Source: Lentzea albida (GTDB lineage Bacteria > Actinomycetota > Actinomycetes > Mycobacteriales > Pseudonocardiaceae). Taken from it: 64,000 bases of DNA. The stretch is taken from contig NZ_FOFV01000021.1 in assembly GCF_900111005.1 (NCBI RefSeq), forward strand, positions 1-64,000. The letters run 5' to 3'. A program made the position numbers and the translations under genes. Within the stretch, counting starts at the first letter, position 1. Each line of letters begins with the position of its first letter. Under the pieces are notes generated by a model. That model did not search any database and was not told the origin of the DNA. It saw nothing but the letters and a program-made list of their open reading frames with translations. Below, one piece after another: positions 16,810-26,963 of this stretch.

Positions 16810-17571
16810 ATGCCGGAGCCGGCCAAATCCGCGACCAGCATGCGGTCACTCGAACGCGCCATCGACATCCTCGAGGTCATCGACAGCAGCCACCACGCCC
16901 TGCGCCTGACCGACGTGGCCCGTCAAGCGGGCCTGCCCATCCCCACCACGCAGCGGATCCTCGGCGTGCTGGAAGCCCGCGGGCGCGTCGAACGCGACGC
17001 GGGCGGCTACCGCCCCGGCGTGGGCCTCGTCTTCGGCGCGCACGCCTACCTGACCACCAACCCGCTGCTCAACGCCGCCCGCCCGGTGTTGCAGGACCTG
17101 GCCACCGCGACCGGCCTCACCGCCTCCCTGTTCAAGCGCATCGGCTGGTCCCGCGTCGTGCTGGCACGGGTGAGCGGTGCCGCTCCCCTGCGCTACGAAC
17201 TGCCGATCGGCGAACGACTCCCGCTGCACCTGGGCGCCGGCAAGGCGCTCACCGCGCACATGCCGGACGACGAGCTGTCCGAGTTCCTCGACCAGCTCAC
17301 CGACCACACCTACGCCGACGGCGCCACCGTCAGCCGCGACGACTTCCTGGCCGAGCTCGGCACCATCCGTTCCCTCGGCTACTCCCACGCACGCGGCGAA
17401 CGCGAACCCGGCATGGCCTCGGTCGCCGCTGCGGTCCCCGTCCCGGACGGCGGGGCGACCGCCGCCGTGCAGGTGGCCGGGACGGCGGCCGACGTGCCGG
17501 AGGACCGGGTGGCGGAGCTGGGGGCGGAGCTGCGGCGCGCGGCCCTGGCCATCTCGCGCCGGCTCCCCTGA
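16810..17571 (+). CDS. IclR family transcriptional regulator
   Basis: 253 residues. N-terminal winged helix (SLERAIDILEVIDSSHHALRLTDVARQAGLPIPTTQRILGVLEARG) and C-terminal GAF-like effector domain (LGAGKALTAHMPDDEL; GYSHARGEREPGMASVAAAV). ATG 16810 is chosen because AGGAGG lies just before it and the upstream GTG of the same frame falls inside the operator. It follows the operon it probably controls; the effector is likely the pathway substrate. Confidence 0.88.
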   Translation: MPEPAKSATSMRSLERAIDILEVIDSSHHALRLTDVARQAGLPIPTTQRILGVLEARGRVERDAGGYRPGVGLVFGAHAYLTTNPLLNAARPVLQDLATATGLTASLFKRIGWSRVVLARVSGAAPLRYELPIGERLPLHLGAGKALTAHMPDDELSEFLDQLTDHTYADGATVSRDDFLAELGTIRSLGYSHARGEREPGMASVAAAVPVPDGGATAAVQVAGTAADVPEDRVAELGAELRRAALAISRRLP

Positions 17572-17579
17572 TCCGGTGC

Positions 17580-18116
17580 CCGCGGTCAGATGCGTTGATC
17601 GCGCTGGACCGCACGTCCGGTGGCGCGCCCACGTCCGCCACGGCGTTCCTGGCCGGCACGCAGTGCGCGGACGGCGGGTTCCCGCAGGACTTCGGGCAGA
17701 CACCGTGCGTGAGCGACGTCGACTCGACGTCCGTGGTGGTGCAGGCGTTGCACCCCACCGATGACACCACGAACGCCGCCGAGGGCACGACGTGGCTGGC
17801 GGGCACGCAGTGCGCGGACGGCGGGTTCCCGCTCGGGACGGCCGCCTCGAACGCCAACAGCACCGGGCTCGCGGCCCAGGCGCTGGCCGGGCACCGCCCG
17901 GTCGCGGCGGTGAAGGCCAAGAGGTTCCTCAGGTCGCTCCAGCAGGGGTGCTCCGCACCGGCCGCGAACCGCGGCACGATCTCCTACGACGCAACGGGTT
18001 TCGACGCCGCCACGGCACGGCGCGCCACGGCCCAGGCGGTCCTCGGGCTTACCGGGGTGAAGTCCGCGAACCTCCCCAGCGGCGGCAAGGCACAGGCCCC
18101 GACGCTCGCCTGCTGA
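17580..18116 (+). pseudogene. 5'-truncated prenyltransferase/squalene-oxidase-repeat protein
   Basis: An open frame of about 180 codons directly after the IclR gene encodes two copies of the repeat L-A-G-T-Q-C-A-D-G-G-F-P and ends with a C-terminal segment (LPSGGKAQAPTLAC) typical of secreted actinobacterial proteins with terpene-cyclase-like repeats. A signal peptide, an N-terminal half and a credible start with ribosome site are all missing; only a TTG at about 17596 could serve. It is most likely the remnant of a deleted gene. Confidence 0.65.
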
Positions 18117-18136
18117 CACAGCCACAGCACAGCGAT

Positions 18137-18164
18137 GCCCCCGGCCGGGTTCTCGGCCGGGGGC
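18137..18164. terminator. Strong hairpin terminator
   Basis: Perfect 11-bp stem GCCCCCGGCCG / CGGCCGGGGGC with a 6-nt loop, between the truncated repeat gene and the convergent dehydrogenase gene. There is no T-tract, which is common for GC-rich actinobacterial terminators. It can serve both strands. Confidence 0.6.
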
Positions 18165-18195
18165 ACCGCCTCCCCTTCCCACGCTGCCACGCCGC

Positions 18196-19058
18196 TCAGG
18201 CACGCGGGTAAGTGTGGAAACCCCTCCCGGACTTCTCGCCCAGCAGTCCGGCCTCGACCATCCGCAGCAGCAACGGCGGCGGCGAGTGCAGGGGCTCCTT
18301 GAACTCGGCGTACATCGACTCGGCGATCGCCTGGACCGTGTCGAGGCCGATCAGGTCGGCGAGCCGCAGCGGGCCCATCGGGTGCGCGCAGCCGAGCACC
18401 ATGCCGTCGTCCACATCGGACGCCGAGGCGAACCCCGACTCCACCATCCTGATGGCGGACAACAGGTACGGCACCAGCAGGGAGTTGACGACGAAGCCCG
18501 CCCTGTCGGTCGAGCGGATGATCTGCTTGCCCAGCACGCGGGTCACGAACGCCTCGGCGCGGTCGCGCGTCCCGGTCCGGGTGAGCAGCGAGGTGACGAC
18601 CTCGACCAGCGGCAGCACCGGCACCGGGTTGAAGAAGTGCAGGCCGATCACGTTGCCCGCGCGGCCGGTGGCCATGGCGAGCTTCATGATCGGGATGGAC
18701 GAGGTGTTGGACGCGATGATCGCGTCCGGGTCCTCCACCACCTTGTCCAGCACCTCGAAGACGCCCATCTTGACGTCCTCGCGCTCCACCACGGCCTCGA
18801 CGACGAGCTGCCGGTCGGCGAGGTCGTCCGCGTCGGAGGTGAAGCGGAGGCGCGACTCGGCCGCCTCCCGCTCCCGCGCCGTCAGCTTCCCCCTGCGGAC
18901 ACCGCGTTCCAGCGACGCCCGGATCCGCTCGCGGCCCACCCGTGCGGTCTCCGCGTCCTGCTCGCAGACCAGCACGTCCAGGTCCGCCCGCGCGCAGACC
19001 TCGGCGATGCCGGAGCCCATCAGACCGGCTCCGACGACGCCCACCCGCTCGATCTCGC

Positions 19059-19062
<4 letters not shown>
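18196..19062 (-). CDS. 3-hydroxybutyryl-CoA/3-hydroxyacyl-CoA dehydrogenase
   Basis: 288 residues. NAD-binding GVVGAGLMGSGIAEVCARA at the N-terminus, ASNTSSIPI and VIGLHFFNPVPVLPLVEVV (catalytic His in HFFNP), and a C-terminal 3HCDH domain (GFVVNSLLVPYLLSAIRMVESGFAS). It oxidises (S)-3-hydroxyacyl-CoA. The start overlaps the aceB stop as ATGA, so it is the last gene of the glyoxylate-shunt operon, linking fatty-acid or polyhydroxybutyrate breakdown to acetyl-CoA use. Closest well-known relative: FadB2. Confidence 0.9.
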
Positions 19063-20563
<1,501 letters not shown>

Positions 20564-20564
<1 letters not shown>

Positions 20565-21838
20565 CAGAACTGCTCCTCCTCCGTCGAGCCCTTCAGCGCG
20601 GTGGTGTCGCTGGCCGGGTTGATCGCGGTGCTGACCAGGTCGAAGTAGCCGGTGCCGACCTCGCGCTGGTGCCGGGTCGCGGTGTAGCCGTCCGCCTCGG
20701 ACGCGAACTCGCGCTCCTGCAGGTCGACGTACGCGGTCATGCCGGTCTCGGCGTAGCCCTGGGCCAGCGTGAACATCGAGTGGTTGAGCGCGTGGAAGCC
20801 CGCGAGGGTGATGAACTGGAACTTGTAGCCCATGTGCCCGAGCTCGCGCTGGAACTTCGCGATCGTGGCGTCGTCGAGGTGCTTGCGCCAGTTGAACGAC
20901 GGCGAGCAGTTGTAGGCCAGCAGCTGGTCCGGGTACTCGGCCTTGATCGCCTCGGCGAACTGGCGCGCGACCTCCAGGTCGGGCTTCGAGGTCTCCATCC
21001 ACAGCAGCTCGGCGTGCGGTGCGTAGGCGAGACCGCGGGTGATGCACGGGTCGATGCCGTTGGTGACGCGGTAGAAGCCCTCGGCGGTGCGGTCGCCGGT
21101 GATGTACGGGCGGTCGCGCTCGTCGACGTCGCTGGTGATCAGCGTGGCGGCCTGGGCGTCGGTGCGGGCGACGATCACGGACGGCACGCCCGCGATGTCG
21201 GCGGCGAGGCGGGCGGCGTTGAGCGTGCGGACGTGCTGCTCGGTCGGGATGAGCACCTTGCCGCCGAGGTGGCCGCACTTCTTCTCGGACGCGAGCTGGT
21301 CCTCCCAGTGCACGCCCGCCGCGCCGGCCGCGATCATGGCCTTCATCAGCTCGAACGCGTTGAGGTTGCCGCCGAAGCCCGCCTCGGCGTCCGCGACGAT
21401 CGGGGCCAGCCAGTCGACGCTGTGGTCGCCCTCGGCGTGCGTGATCTGGTCGGCGCGCAGCAGGGCGTTGTTGATGCGGCGCACGACCTGCGGCACCGAG
21501 TTCGCCGGGTAGAGCGACTGGTCCGGGTAGGTCTGGCCGGAGAGGTTCGCGTCGGCGGCGACCTGCCAGCCGGAGAGGTAGATGGCCTTGAGGCCGGCCT
21601 TGACCTGCTGCACGGCCTGGTTGCCGGTGAGGGCGCCGAGCGCGTGGACGTAGTCCTCGCTGTTGATGAGGTCCCACAGCTTCTCGGAACCGCGCCGGGC
21701 CAGCGTGTGCTCCTCGACGACGGTGCCGCGCAGCTTCACGACGTCCTCGGCGCTGTAGGTGCGCTCGATGCCGCGCCACCGCGGGTCGGTGGACCACTGC
21801 TGCGCCAGCTGCTGGGCCTGCTCGTTCGCCTCGGTCAT
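20564..21838 (-). CDS. aceA: Isocitrate lyase
   Basis: 424 residues. Cleaves isocitrate to succinate and glyoxylate. The catalytic K-K-C-G-H motif lies at residues 186-190 with Cys188, preceded by VADAEAGFGGNLNAFELMKAMI. ATG 21838 has AAGGAGA upstream; the longer frame lacks a site. First gene of aceA-aceB-dehydrogenase. It diverges from ramB, whose product controls the shunt in corynebacteria and mycobacteria, with three TTGCGAA boxes between them. Confidence 0.97.
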
Positions 21839-21870
21839 CGTGGTTCTCCTTGCCAACACCGGTCGGTCCG

Positions 21871-21985
21871 TTGCGAATGAACCTAGGTCGGCGCTTCAAC
21901 GCTGGTCGAGGGCCGAAATCAGCGAAGTTCTGCCAAGTTTCCGCACGCATTTGCGAACGTTGCGAAGCCATTCGTTGGCTATAGT
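21871..21985. promoter_or_regulatory. aceA/ramB intergenic region with RamB-like boxes and leaderless promoter
   Basis: Three direct copies of TTGCGAA, at 21871-21877, 21951-21957 and 21960-21966. These resemble the TTTGCAA core of RamB sites in Corynebacterium. A -10-like TATAGT at 21980-21985 ends 6 bases before the ramB ATG, so ramB is probably transcribed without a leader. The paired boxes cover its -35 region, fitting autorepression. Confidence 0.6.
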
Positions 21986-21991
21986 CCGCCC

Positions 21992-23362
21992 ATGGACAAG
22001 ACCTTCGTCGGACCCCGGCTGAGGCAGCTGATCGCCGATCGCGCGCTCAGCCAGGTGGAGGTCGCGAGGTTGCTGGAGATCTCCCCCAGCTACCTCAACC
22101 AGCTGCTGCACAACGCTCGCCCGCTCACCGTGCCGGTGCTGCTGAAGATCACCGAGGCGTTCGGCGTCGACGCGAGCTTCTTCGCCCACGACGACGCCCA
22201 CCGGCTGCTCGCCGAGCTGCGCGAGGTGTTCTCGGACCTGGGCGCGCCGGTCCCGACGGAGCTCGCCGCCTCCTCCCCCGACGCGGCGAGGGCGGTCATC
22301 GCGCTGCACCGCCGCTACCGCGAGGCGTCCGAGCAGCTCACGCTGCTCACCGGTGACCGCGAGGACGCCGTGTCGGTGACCATGCCGCACGAGGACGCCC
22401 GCGACTTCTTCTACGAGCGCCAGAACTACATCGCAGTGCTGGACGAACCGGCGGAGCTGCTCGCCCAGGAGTGCCGGCTGCGCCGCGGCGAGGTGCGCGC
22501 GGTGTTGACCGAACGCCTTGCGGCGCACGGGATCCGCGTCGCTCGCCTGGAGACGGCGGACGAGCGGCACCGGTACGACCCGGCCGCACGGGTGCTGCAC
22601 CTGTCCACCGGGCTGCGGCCGGGCCAGCAGGCGTTCCGGATGGCCGTGCAGGTCGCCTACGCCGAACACGGCGACCTGCTCACGTCGCTGGCCGCCGAGG
22701 TGCGCAACCCGCAGTCGCGCACCCTGACGAGGATCGGCCTCGCGAACTACTTCGCCGCCGCGTTCATCCTGCCGTACAAGGACTTCCTGGCCACCGCCGA
22801 AAGCTTCCGCTACGACGTCGAACGCCTCACCGACCACTACGGCCTCGGCTTCGAGACCATCTGCCACCGGCTGTCGACCCTGCAACGACCGCGGTCGCGC
22901 GGCGTCCCGTTCTCGTTCATCCGCATCGACCGCGCCGGCAACATGTCGAAACGCCAGTCCGCCACGGGTTTCCACTTCTCCCGCACCGGCGGCACGTGTC
23001 CACTGTGGAACATCTACGAGGCCTTCAGCGCACCGGGCAGGGTGCTGCGCCAGATCGCGGTGATGCCGGACGGCCGCGGCTACTTCTGGATCGCCCGCAC
23101 CGTCACGCGCAGGCCGAACCGCTGGGGCACCCCGACCAAGACCTACGCCGTCGGCCTCGGCTGCGAACTGCGGCACGCCTCGCGGCTGATCTACTCGGCC
23201 GGGCTGGACCTCGACGACCACGACGCCGCCGTGCCGATCGGTCCCGGCTGCAAGACCTGCCCGCGCATCGGCTGCGCCCAGCGCGCCTTCCCACAGGTCG
23301 GCCGCACGCTCGCGATCGACGAGAACCACAGCACGTTCTCGCCGTACCCGGTGCACGACTGA
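21992..23362 (+). CDS. ramB: RamB-type XRE regulator of acetate/glyoxylate metabolism
   Basis: 456 residues. N-terminal XRE HTH (LRQLIADRALSQVEVARLLEISPSYLNQLLHNARPLTVP), then a short-chain acyl-CoA-regulator domain with the zinc-peptidase-like middle part (VAYAEHGDLL; ANYFAAAFILPYKDF) and a C-terminal Cys cluster (GTCPLWNIYEAF; GPGCKTCPRIGCAQRAFP). Known RamB proteins repress aceA/aceB and adjust acetate use. Position next to aceA and the shared boxes support the call. Confidence 0.93.
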   Translation: MDKTFVGPRLRQLIADRALSQVEVARLLEISPSYLNQLLHNARPLTVPVLLKITEAFGVDASFFAHDDAHRLLAELREVFSDLGAPVPTELAASSPDAARAVIALHRRYREASEQLTLLTGDREDAVSVTMPHEDARDFFYERQNYIAVLDEPAELLAQECRLRRGEVRAVLTERLAAHGIRVARLETADERHRYDPAARVLHLSTGLRPGQQAFRMAVQVAYAEHGDLLTSLAAEVRNPQSRTLTRIGLANYFAAAFILPYKDFLATAESFRYDVERLTDHYGLGFETICHRLSTLQRPRSRGVPFSFIRIDRAGNMSKRQSATGFHFSRTGGTCPLWNIYEAFSAPGRVLRQIAVMPDGRGYFWIARTVTRRPNRWGTPTKTYAVGLGCELRHASRLIYSAGLDLDDHDAAVPIGPGCKTCPRIGCAQRAFPQVGRTLAIDENHSTFSPYPVHD

Positions 23363-23413
23363 GCCCGGCGCGAACGCGCGGGCGGGCGCCGATGCCCATA
23401 CGATCGAACCATC

Positions 23414-23848
23414 ATGGGAGAACCCGCGGACGATCCCGACGCCTCCGTCAACGACCCGCTGCTCACCACCCCGGTGGCGAGGCTGATGGCGCTCGCGATG
23501 GAGACGAACGTCCGCGTGTTCGACGTGCCCGCCGCCCACAGCGCGGGCCTGGCGGGCCTGGTGGGCCTCGGCTCGGACGCGGCCGGCGAGCCGCGCTGCA
23601 TGATCGGGCTCACCGACGACCTCGACGACGACCTGCGCGCGGACGTGCTGTCGTTCGGCCTCGCCGTGCTCGTCGGCACGCCCGACCTCCTCGACGAGAG
23701 CCCCGACGGCGTCCTCGGGATCAGCCGGGAACGGCTTCCCCAGCACGACAACGGCCCCGGCAACCTGGCCTGGCACATCCTGCAGACGTGCGGACGGGAG
23801 TCCCCGTCGACGACGTTCCGCCTGTTGATCATCCAGCCGGACCGGTAG
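23414..23848 (+). CDS. Hypothetical protein
   Basis: 144 residues, acidic and soluble, no signal peptide. Composition resembles a small alpha/beta domain (ARLMALAMETNVRVFDVPAA; GLTDDLDDDLRADVLSFGLAVLVGTPDLL). I do not recognise a family. A TACGAT -10-like element at 23399-23404 lies nine bases from the ATG, and no ribosome site is present, so near-leaderless expression is possible. Confidence 0.6.
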   Translation: MGEPADDPDASVNDPLLTTPVARLMALAMETNVRVFDVPAAHSAGLAGLVGLGSDAAGEPRCMIGLTDDLDDDLRADVLSFGLAVLVGTPDLLDESPDGVLGISRERLPQHDNGPGNLAWHILQTCGRESPSTTFRLLIIQPDR

Positions 23849-24001
23849 TCGCGGCGGCGCTGTTCTGCACGCCGGCGGGCCGAGCACGTTCCGGGCCTGC
23901 TGCGCGAGACCGTCGAACGCGGGCTCGGGTGCAGCGGGCACACGAGGCCGGTCAATAGGCTGATCGACGCCCGACGGCGATTTAGGAGGAAGCGAACGAG
24001 C

Positions 24002-24445
24002 ATGGCGAACTGGCCGGAACTCAGCCCGATCGAGCAGCAGGAGAAGCTCGCGGAGATCACCCAGGAGATCCTGCCGACCCTTCCGCAGGGGTGGTCGCGG
24101 CTGGTGGTGCGCGCCAAGATGATCGGCCCGCACAGCGAGGCCTACACGGGCGTGAGGATGGGCGACGGCTCCGTGCGCGGCTGGTCCTTCCCGCCGGAGG
24201 TGTGGCGGAAGTTCCAGCAGCTGCGCAAGGGCATGTACGCCGAGGGGCTCGGTTCGTGGATCGAGTTCGAGTACGTCCTGGACCCGCCGGGCAGGTTCAG
24301 CATCCGCTACAACCGCGACGAGGCCCCGGAGTTCGACGAGGCGCCGTCGCCGGAGAACTTCGCCACCGAGCAGAAGTGGTTCCCGCGCGCCGACGAGACG
24401 ATGCCGGAGTGGTTCCGCAACGGGCTCGCCTCGACGGGCGCCTGA
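24002..24445 (+). CDS. YezG-like (DUF600) protein, possible immunity protein
   Basis: 147 residues. The pattern EKLAEITQEILPTLPQGWSRLVVRAKMIG, then FPPEVWRKFQQLRKGMY, WIEFEYVLDPPGRFSIRYN and a C-terminal W-F-x-R-A-D-E-T-M-P-E-W-F resembles the YezG/DUF600 family, members of which neutralise YeeF-type LXG nuclease toxins. No LXG or WXG100 toxin gene is adjacent, so it would be an orphan. AGGAGG precedes the ATG. Family assignment is from memory of the pattern. Confidence 0.6.
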   Translation: MANWPELSPIEQQEKLAEITQEILPTLPQGWSRLVVRAKMIGPHSEAYTGVRMGDGSVRGWSFPPEVWRKFQQLRKGMYAEGLGSWIEFEYVLDPPGRFSIRYNRDEAPEFDEAPSPENFATEQKWFPRADETMPEWFRNGLASTGA

Positions 24446-24448
24446 CCC

Positions 24449-25285
24449 TCAGGCCTGGAGGCCGGCGGCCACCGTGCGCATGACCGCCTCCAGGTCGCGT
24501 TCGCCTTCCGGCGTCTGCACGCCGTGCTCCAAGGCGCGCGTCATGAGCTGCAGGGGCAGGGGCCCGCTCACCAGCTCGGCCCACGCGGCGTGCTCCGCCT
24601 TCAGGCCGTCCGCGAGGTCCGCCGGCGGCACCAGCCGCTTCGCCGCGGCGATGATCTCCGGTGAGAGCGCGGCGATCTTGCCCGCCACGTCGTCCACCAC
24701 GGCGTCGAGCTCGGCCGCCGGCACCGTGCGGTTGATCCAGCCGTGGGCGGCGGCCGTGTCGGCGTCCACCAGGTCGGCGGTGAGCAGCAGTTCGAGGGCG
24801 CGGTTCCGCCCGACGCGTTCGCGCAGGTACTGGGTCCCGCCGCCGCCTGGGACGATGCCCATCAGCACCTCGGTCTGGCCGAGACCGGCCGTCTCCCGCG
24901 CCGCGTAGGTCAGGTCGGCCGCCGCGACGAACTCGGCTCCGCCGGCGCGAGCCTTGCCGGCCAGCTTGACGATCGTGACCTGCGGCTGGTGGCGCAGCAG
25001 TTCGCCGACGCCCTGGAACAGGTTGGCGCCGGGGTTGCGGTCGGCGATCTCCTGCAGTCCGTCCAACTCGTCGAGGATGTGGATGTCGACATGGGCGAGG
25101 AAGAACTCCGGGTTCGCGCTGGAGAACACGATGACGCGGACCGAGCGGTCGTCGCGCAGCGCGCCGAGCACGTCGTGCAGTTCGCGGATCAGGGTTCCGC
25201 TCAGCACGTTGACGGGCGGGTTGTCCAGCGCGATCCGCGCGATTCCGTCGTCGATGCCGACGCTCAGCGTTCGATACGGGTGCAC
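24449..25285 (-). CDS. Enoyl-CoA hydratase/isomerase family protein
   Basis: 278 residues. Crotonase fold: ARIALDNPPVNVLSGTLIREL at the N-terminus, the CoA/oxyanion region KLAGKARAGGAEFVAAADL and LMGIVPGGGGTQYLRERVGRNRALELLL. The Glu pair of true hydratases is only partly visible, so the exact reaction is open. GTG 25285 is chosen for its GGAG site; the longer frame reaches into the promoter. Divergent from an HxlR regulator, which probably controls it. It ends 3 bp from the YezG-like gene. Confidence 0.85.
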   Translation of the reverse strand: MHPYRTLSVGIDDGIARIALDNPPVNVLSGTLIRELHDVLGALRDDRSVRVIVFSSANPEFFLAHVDIHILDELDGLQEIADRNPGANLFQGVGELLRHQPQVTIVKLAGKARAGGAEFVAAADLTYAARETAGLGQTEVLMGIVPGGGGTQYLRERVGRNRALELLLTADLVDADTAAAHGWINRTVPAAELDAVVDDVAGKIAALSPEIIAAAKRLVPPADLADGLKAEHAAWAELVSGPLPLQLMTRALEHGVQTPEGERDLEAVMRTVAAGLQA

Positions 25286-25392
25286 GGGTGCTCCTAGGTG
25301 TTCGACGGGCCAGTAGGTTTGCGATGCATACCCACACTGGTCCGAGCCCCGCGAATGATCAATAACGCACTTTCCGAGCACTAAGGATCCCC

Positions 25393-25764
25393 ATGGACAC
25401 CACCGACGCCCCGCGGTTCAGCGTCGACTGCCCGAGCCGGCCGATCCTCGACCAGGTCGCCGACAAGTGGTCGATGATGGCGCTGGCGGTCCTCGAACGA
25501 CCGACGCGGTTCAACGAGATCAAGCGGCAACTCGACGGCGTGACGCAGCGGGTGCTGACCCAGACGCTGCGCAGGCTGGAGCGCAACGGCCTGATCCGGC
25601 GCCGGGTGCTCGAGACCTCGCCGATCGGCGTGGAGTACTCCCTCACGCCGCTGGGCGAGTCGTTCCGCGCGCCCTTCGTCGCCCTGTACGAGTGGACGGT
25701 CGAGCACAGCGGCGAAGTCATGGCCGCGCAACGGGAGTACGACGACCGGGCGTCAGCCCGCTGA
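25393..25764 (+). CDS. HxlR family transcriptional regulator
   Basis: 123 residues. Typical HxlR: N-terminal Cys (FSVDCPSRPILDQVADKWSMMALAVL), winged helix with RFNEIKRQLDGVTQRVLTQTLRRLERNGLIRR and PIGVEYSLTPLGESF. The single N-terminal cysteine may sense electrophiles or oxidants, as in several relatives. Divergent from the enoyl-CoA hydratase gene across about 107 bp. Confidence 0.9.
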   Translation: MDTTDAPRFSVDCPSRPILDQVADKWSMMALAVLERPTRFNEIKRQLDGVTQRVLTQTLRRLERNGLIRRRVLETSPIGVEYSLTPLGESFRAPFVALYEWTVEHSGEVMAAQREYDDRASAR

Positions 25765-25768
25765 CGCG

Positions 25769-25799
25769 GGGACGCCCACCGGCGACCGATGGGCGTCCC
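25769..25799. terminator. Bidirectional terminator
   Basis: Perfect 10-bp stem GGGACGCCCA / TGGGCGTCCC with an 11-nt loop, in the 52-bp gap between the convergent HxlR and BNR-protein genes. Confidence 0.7.
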
Positions 25800-25816
25800 A
25801 CGATCCTTGTGCCAGG

Positions 25817-26941
25817 TCAGAACGCGGCGGTGCCCGCGTAGACCGTGCTAAGACCCGCCTTGTCCGCCGTGGTCACCTCGACCAGCGTGCGGCCGTCCGC
25901 CGAGAACACCAGCGACGGGCTGTAGTTCTGCACCGGGCCGGGTGACCCGACCACGGGCCCGGCGACGGTGACGGGTGCGGCCCGCTGCGTCCACGTGCCG
26001 CCCAGCGTGCCCACCAGGATCGCCCCGCCGTTGCCGTTCTGGGCGGTGCCGCCGGCGTTCACCAGCACCTGTCCGATGAGGACGATCGTCGATCCTTTCA
26101 GGACGATGGTCGGGGTGTGGCGGAAGTGCGTGCCGTCGGCCGTGGCGGGCCGGGTGCCCGCCGCGGTGACCGCGCCCCAGCGCAGGCCGTCGGGGGACGT
26201 GCGCAGGAACGTCGCGCAGCTGTAGGTCGGGCCGCAGATCTCGTACGTCATCAGGAAGGTGCCGTCGGGCAGCTTGCGCACGCCGGGCATGCCCGGCCGG
26301 TCGGCGCGGTTCGACACGGCCACGACGTCGGCCGGGGCCGTCCAGTCGACGCCGTTCGCGGACGTCACCTGGACGAGCTTCTGGCTGTGGTCCGGGTCGG
26401 TCTCGTCGGCGTAGTGGGCGACGAGGCGCCCGTTCGCCGCGATGGAGAACTCGGGTTCCCAAAGGCCACCCGCGTTGCGCGCCGTGGCGAGGGTGCTGAG
26501 GAACTGCCAGGTCCTGCCCCGGTCGGTGCTGCGCCAGACGCGGATCACCATCGGCCGGCTCGCGCTGTGGTCGTCTCCGCCGAACGACGCCGACCACAGC
26601 AGGGTGCCCGCCGGGAGGGTGCCGACGGGAGCGGGCAGTTCGTACAGCGTGCCGCAGCAGATGCCGCGCGACGCGGTCGAGTCGGAGATGGTCGCGATGG
26701 TGCGGTAGTTGCGGCCGTCCGTGCTCGAGTAGATCCTCGCGACGCCGTGGGGCCGGTCGGCCGGAAACGCGACTGAACTGGACACGTAGGTCCCGTTCGC
26801 CGCGCCGGAGTGCTGCAACCGCACCACTCGCGGGTACATGCCCGCGCCGACCTCGGTCCCCGCGGCCGCCTGTGCCGGTGTGACGGCACCGGCCACCGAC
26901 AACGCGCTGATCAGAACAACCAGAATCGCTCGCAGACGCAT
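25817..26941 (-). CDS. Secreted BNR-repeat (sialidase-fold) glycosidase-like protein
   Basis: 374 residues with a clear signal peptide (MRLRAILVVLISALSVAGAVTPAQA). The beta-propeller contains an Asp-box (RSTDRGRTWQFL) and related repeats (STDGRNYRTI, SANGVDWTAP, SPDGLRWGAV), as in sialidases and GH93-type exo-arabinanases. Adjacent genes handle plant or microbial polysaccharides, so an exo-glycosidase on arabinan-like or sialylated material is plausible; catalytic residues were not pinned down. AGGAGG precedes the ATG. It follows the LacI-controlled GH2 gene on the same strand by 22 bp, so it may be its last cistron. Confidence 0.75.
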   Translation of the reverse strand: MRLRAILVVLISALSVAGAVTPAQAAAGTEVGAGMYPRVVRLQHSGAANGTYVSSSVAFPADRPHGVARIYSSTDGRNYRTIATISDSTASRGICCGTLYELPAPVGTLPAGTLLWSASFGGDDHSASRPMVIRVWRSTDRGRTWQFLSTLATARNAGGLWEPEFSIAANGRLVAHYADETDPDHSQKLVQVTSANGVDWTAPADVVAVSNRADRPGMPGVRKLPDGTFLMTYEICGPTYSCATFLRTSPDGLRWGAVTAAGTRPATADGTHFRHTPTIVLKGSTIVLIGQVLVNAGGTAQNGNGGAILVGTLGGTWTQRAAPVTVAGPVVGSPGPVQNYSPSLVFSADGRTLVEVTTADKAGLSTVYAGTAAF

Positions 26942-26963
26942 CGTTGTCGCCTCCTGGAATCGG

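Noticed and set aside
23849..24001. Fragment of a coding sequence before the YezG-like gene
   Set aside because: One frame has protein-like composition, but it is too short and matches nothing I can name.
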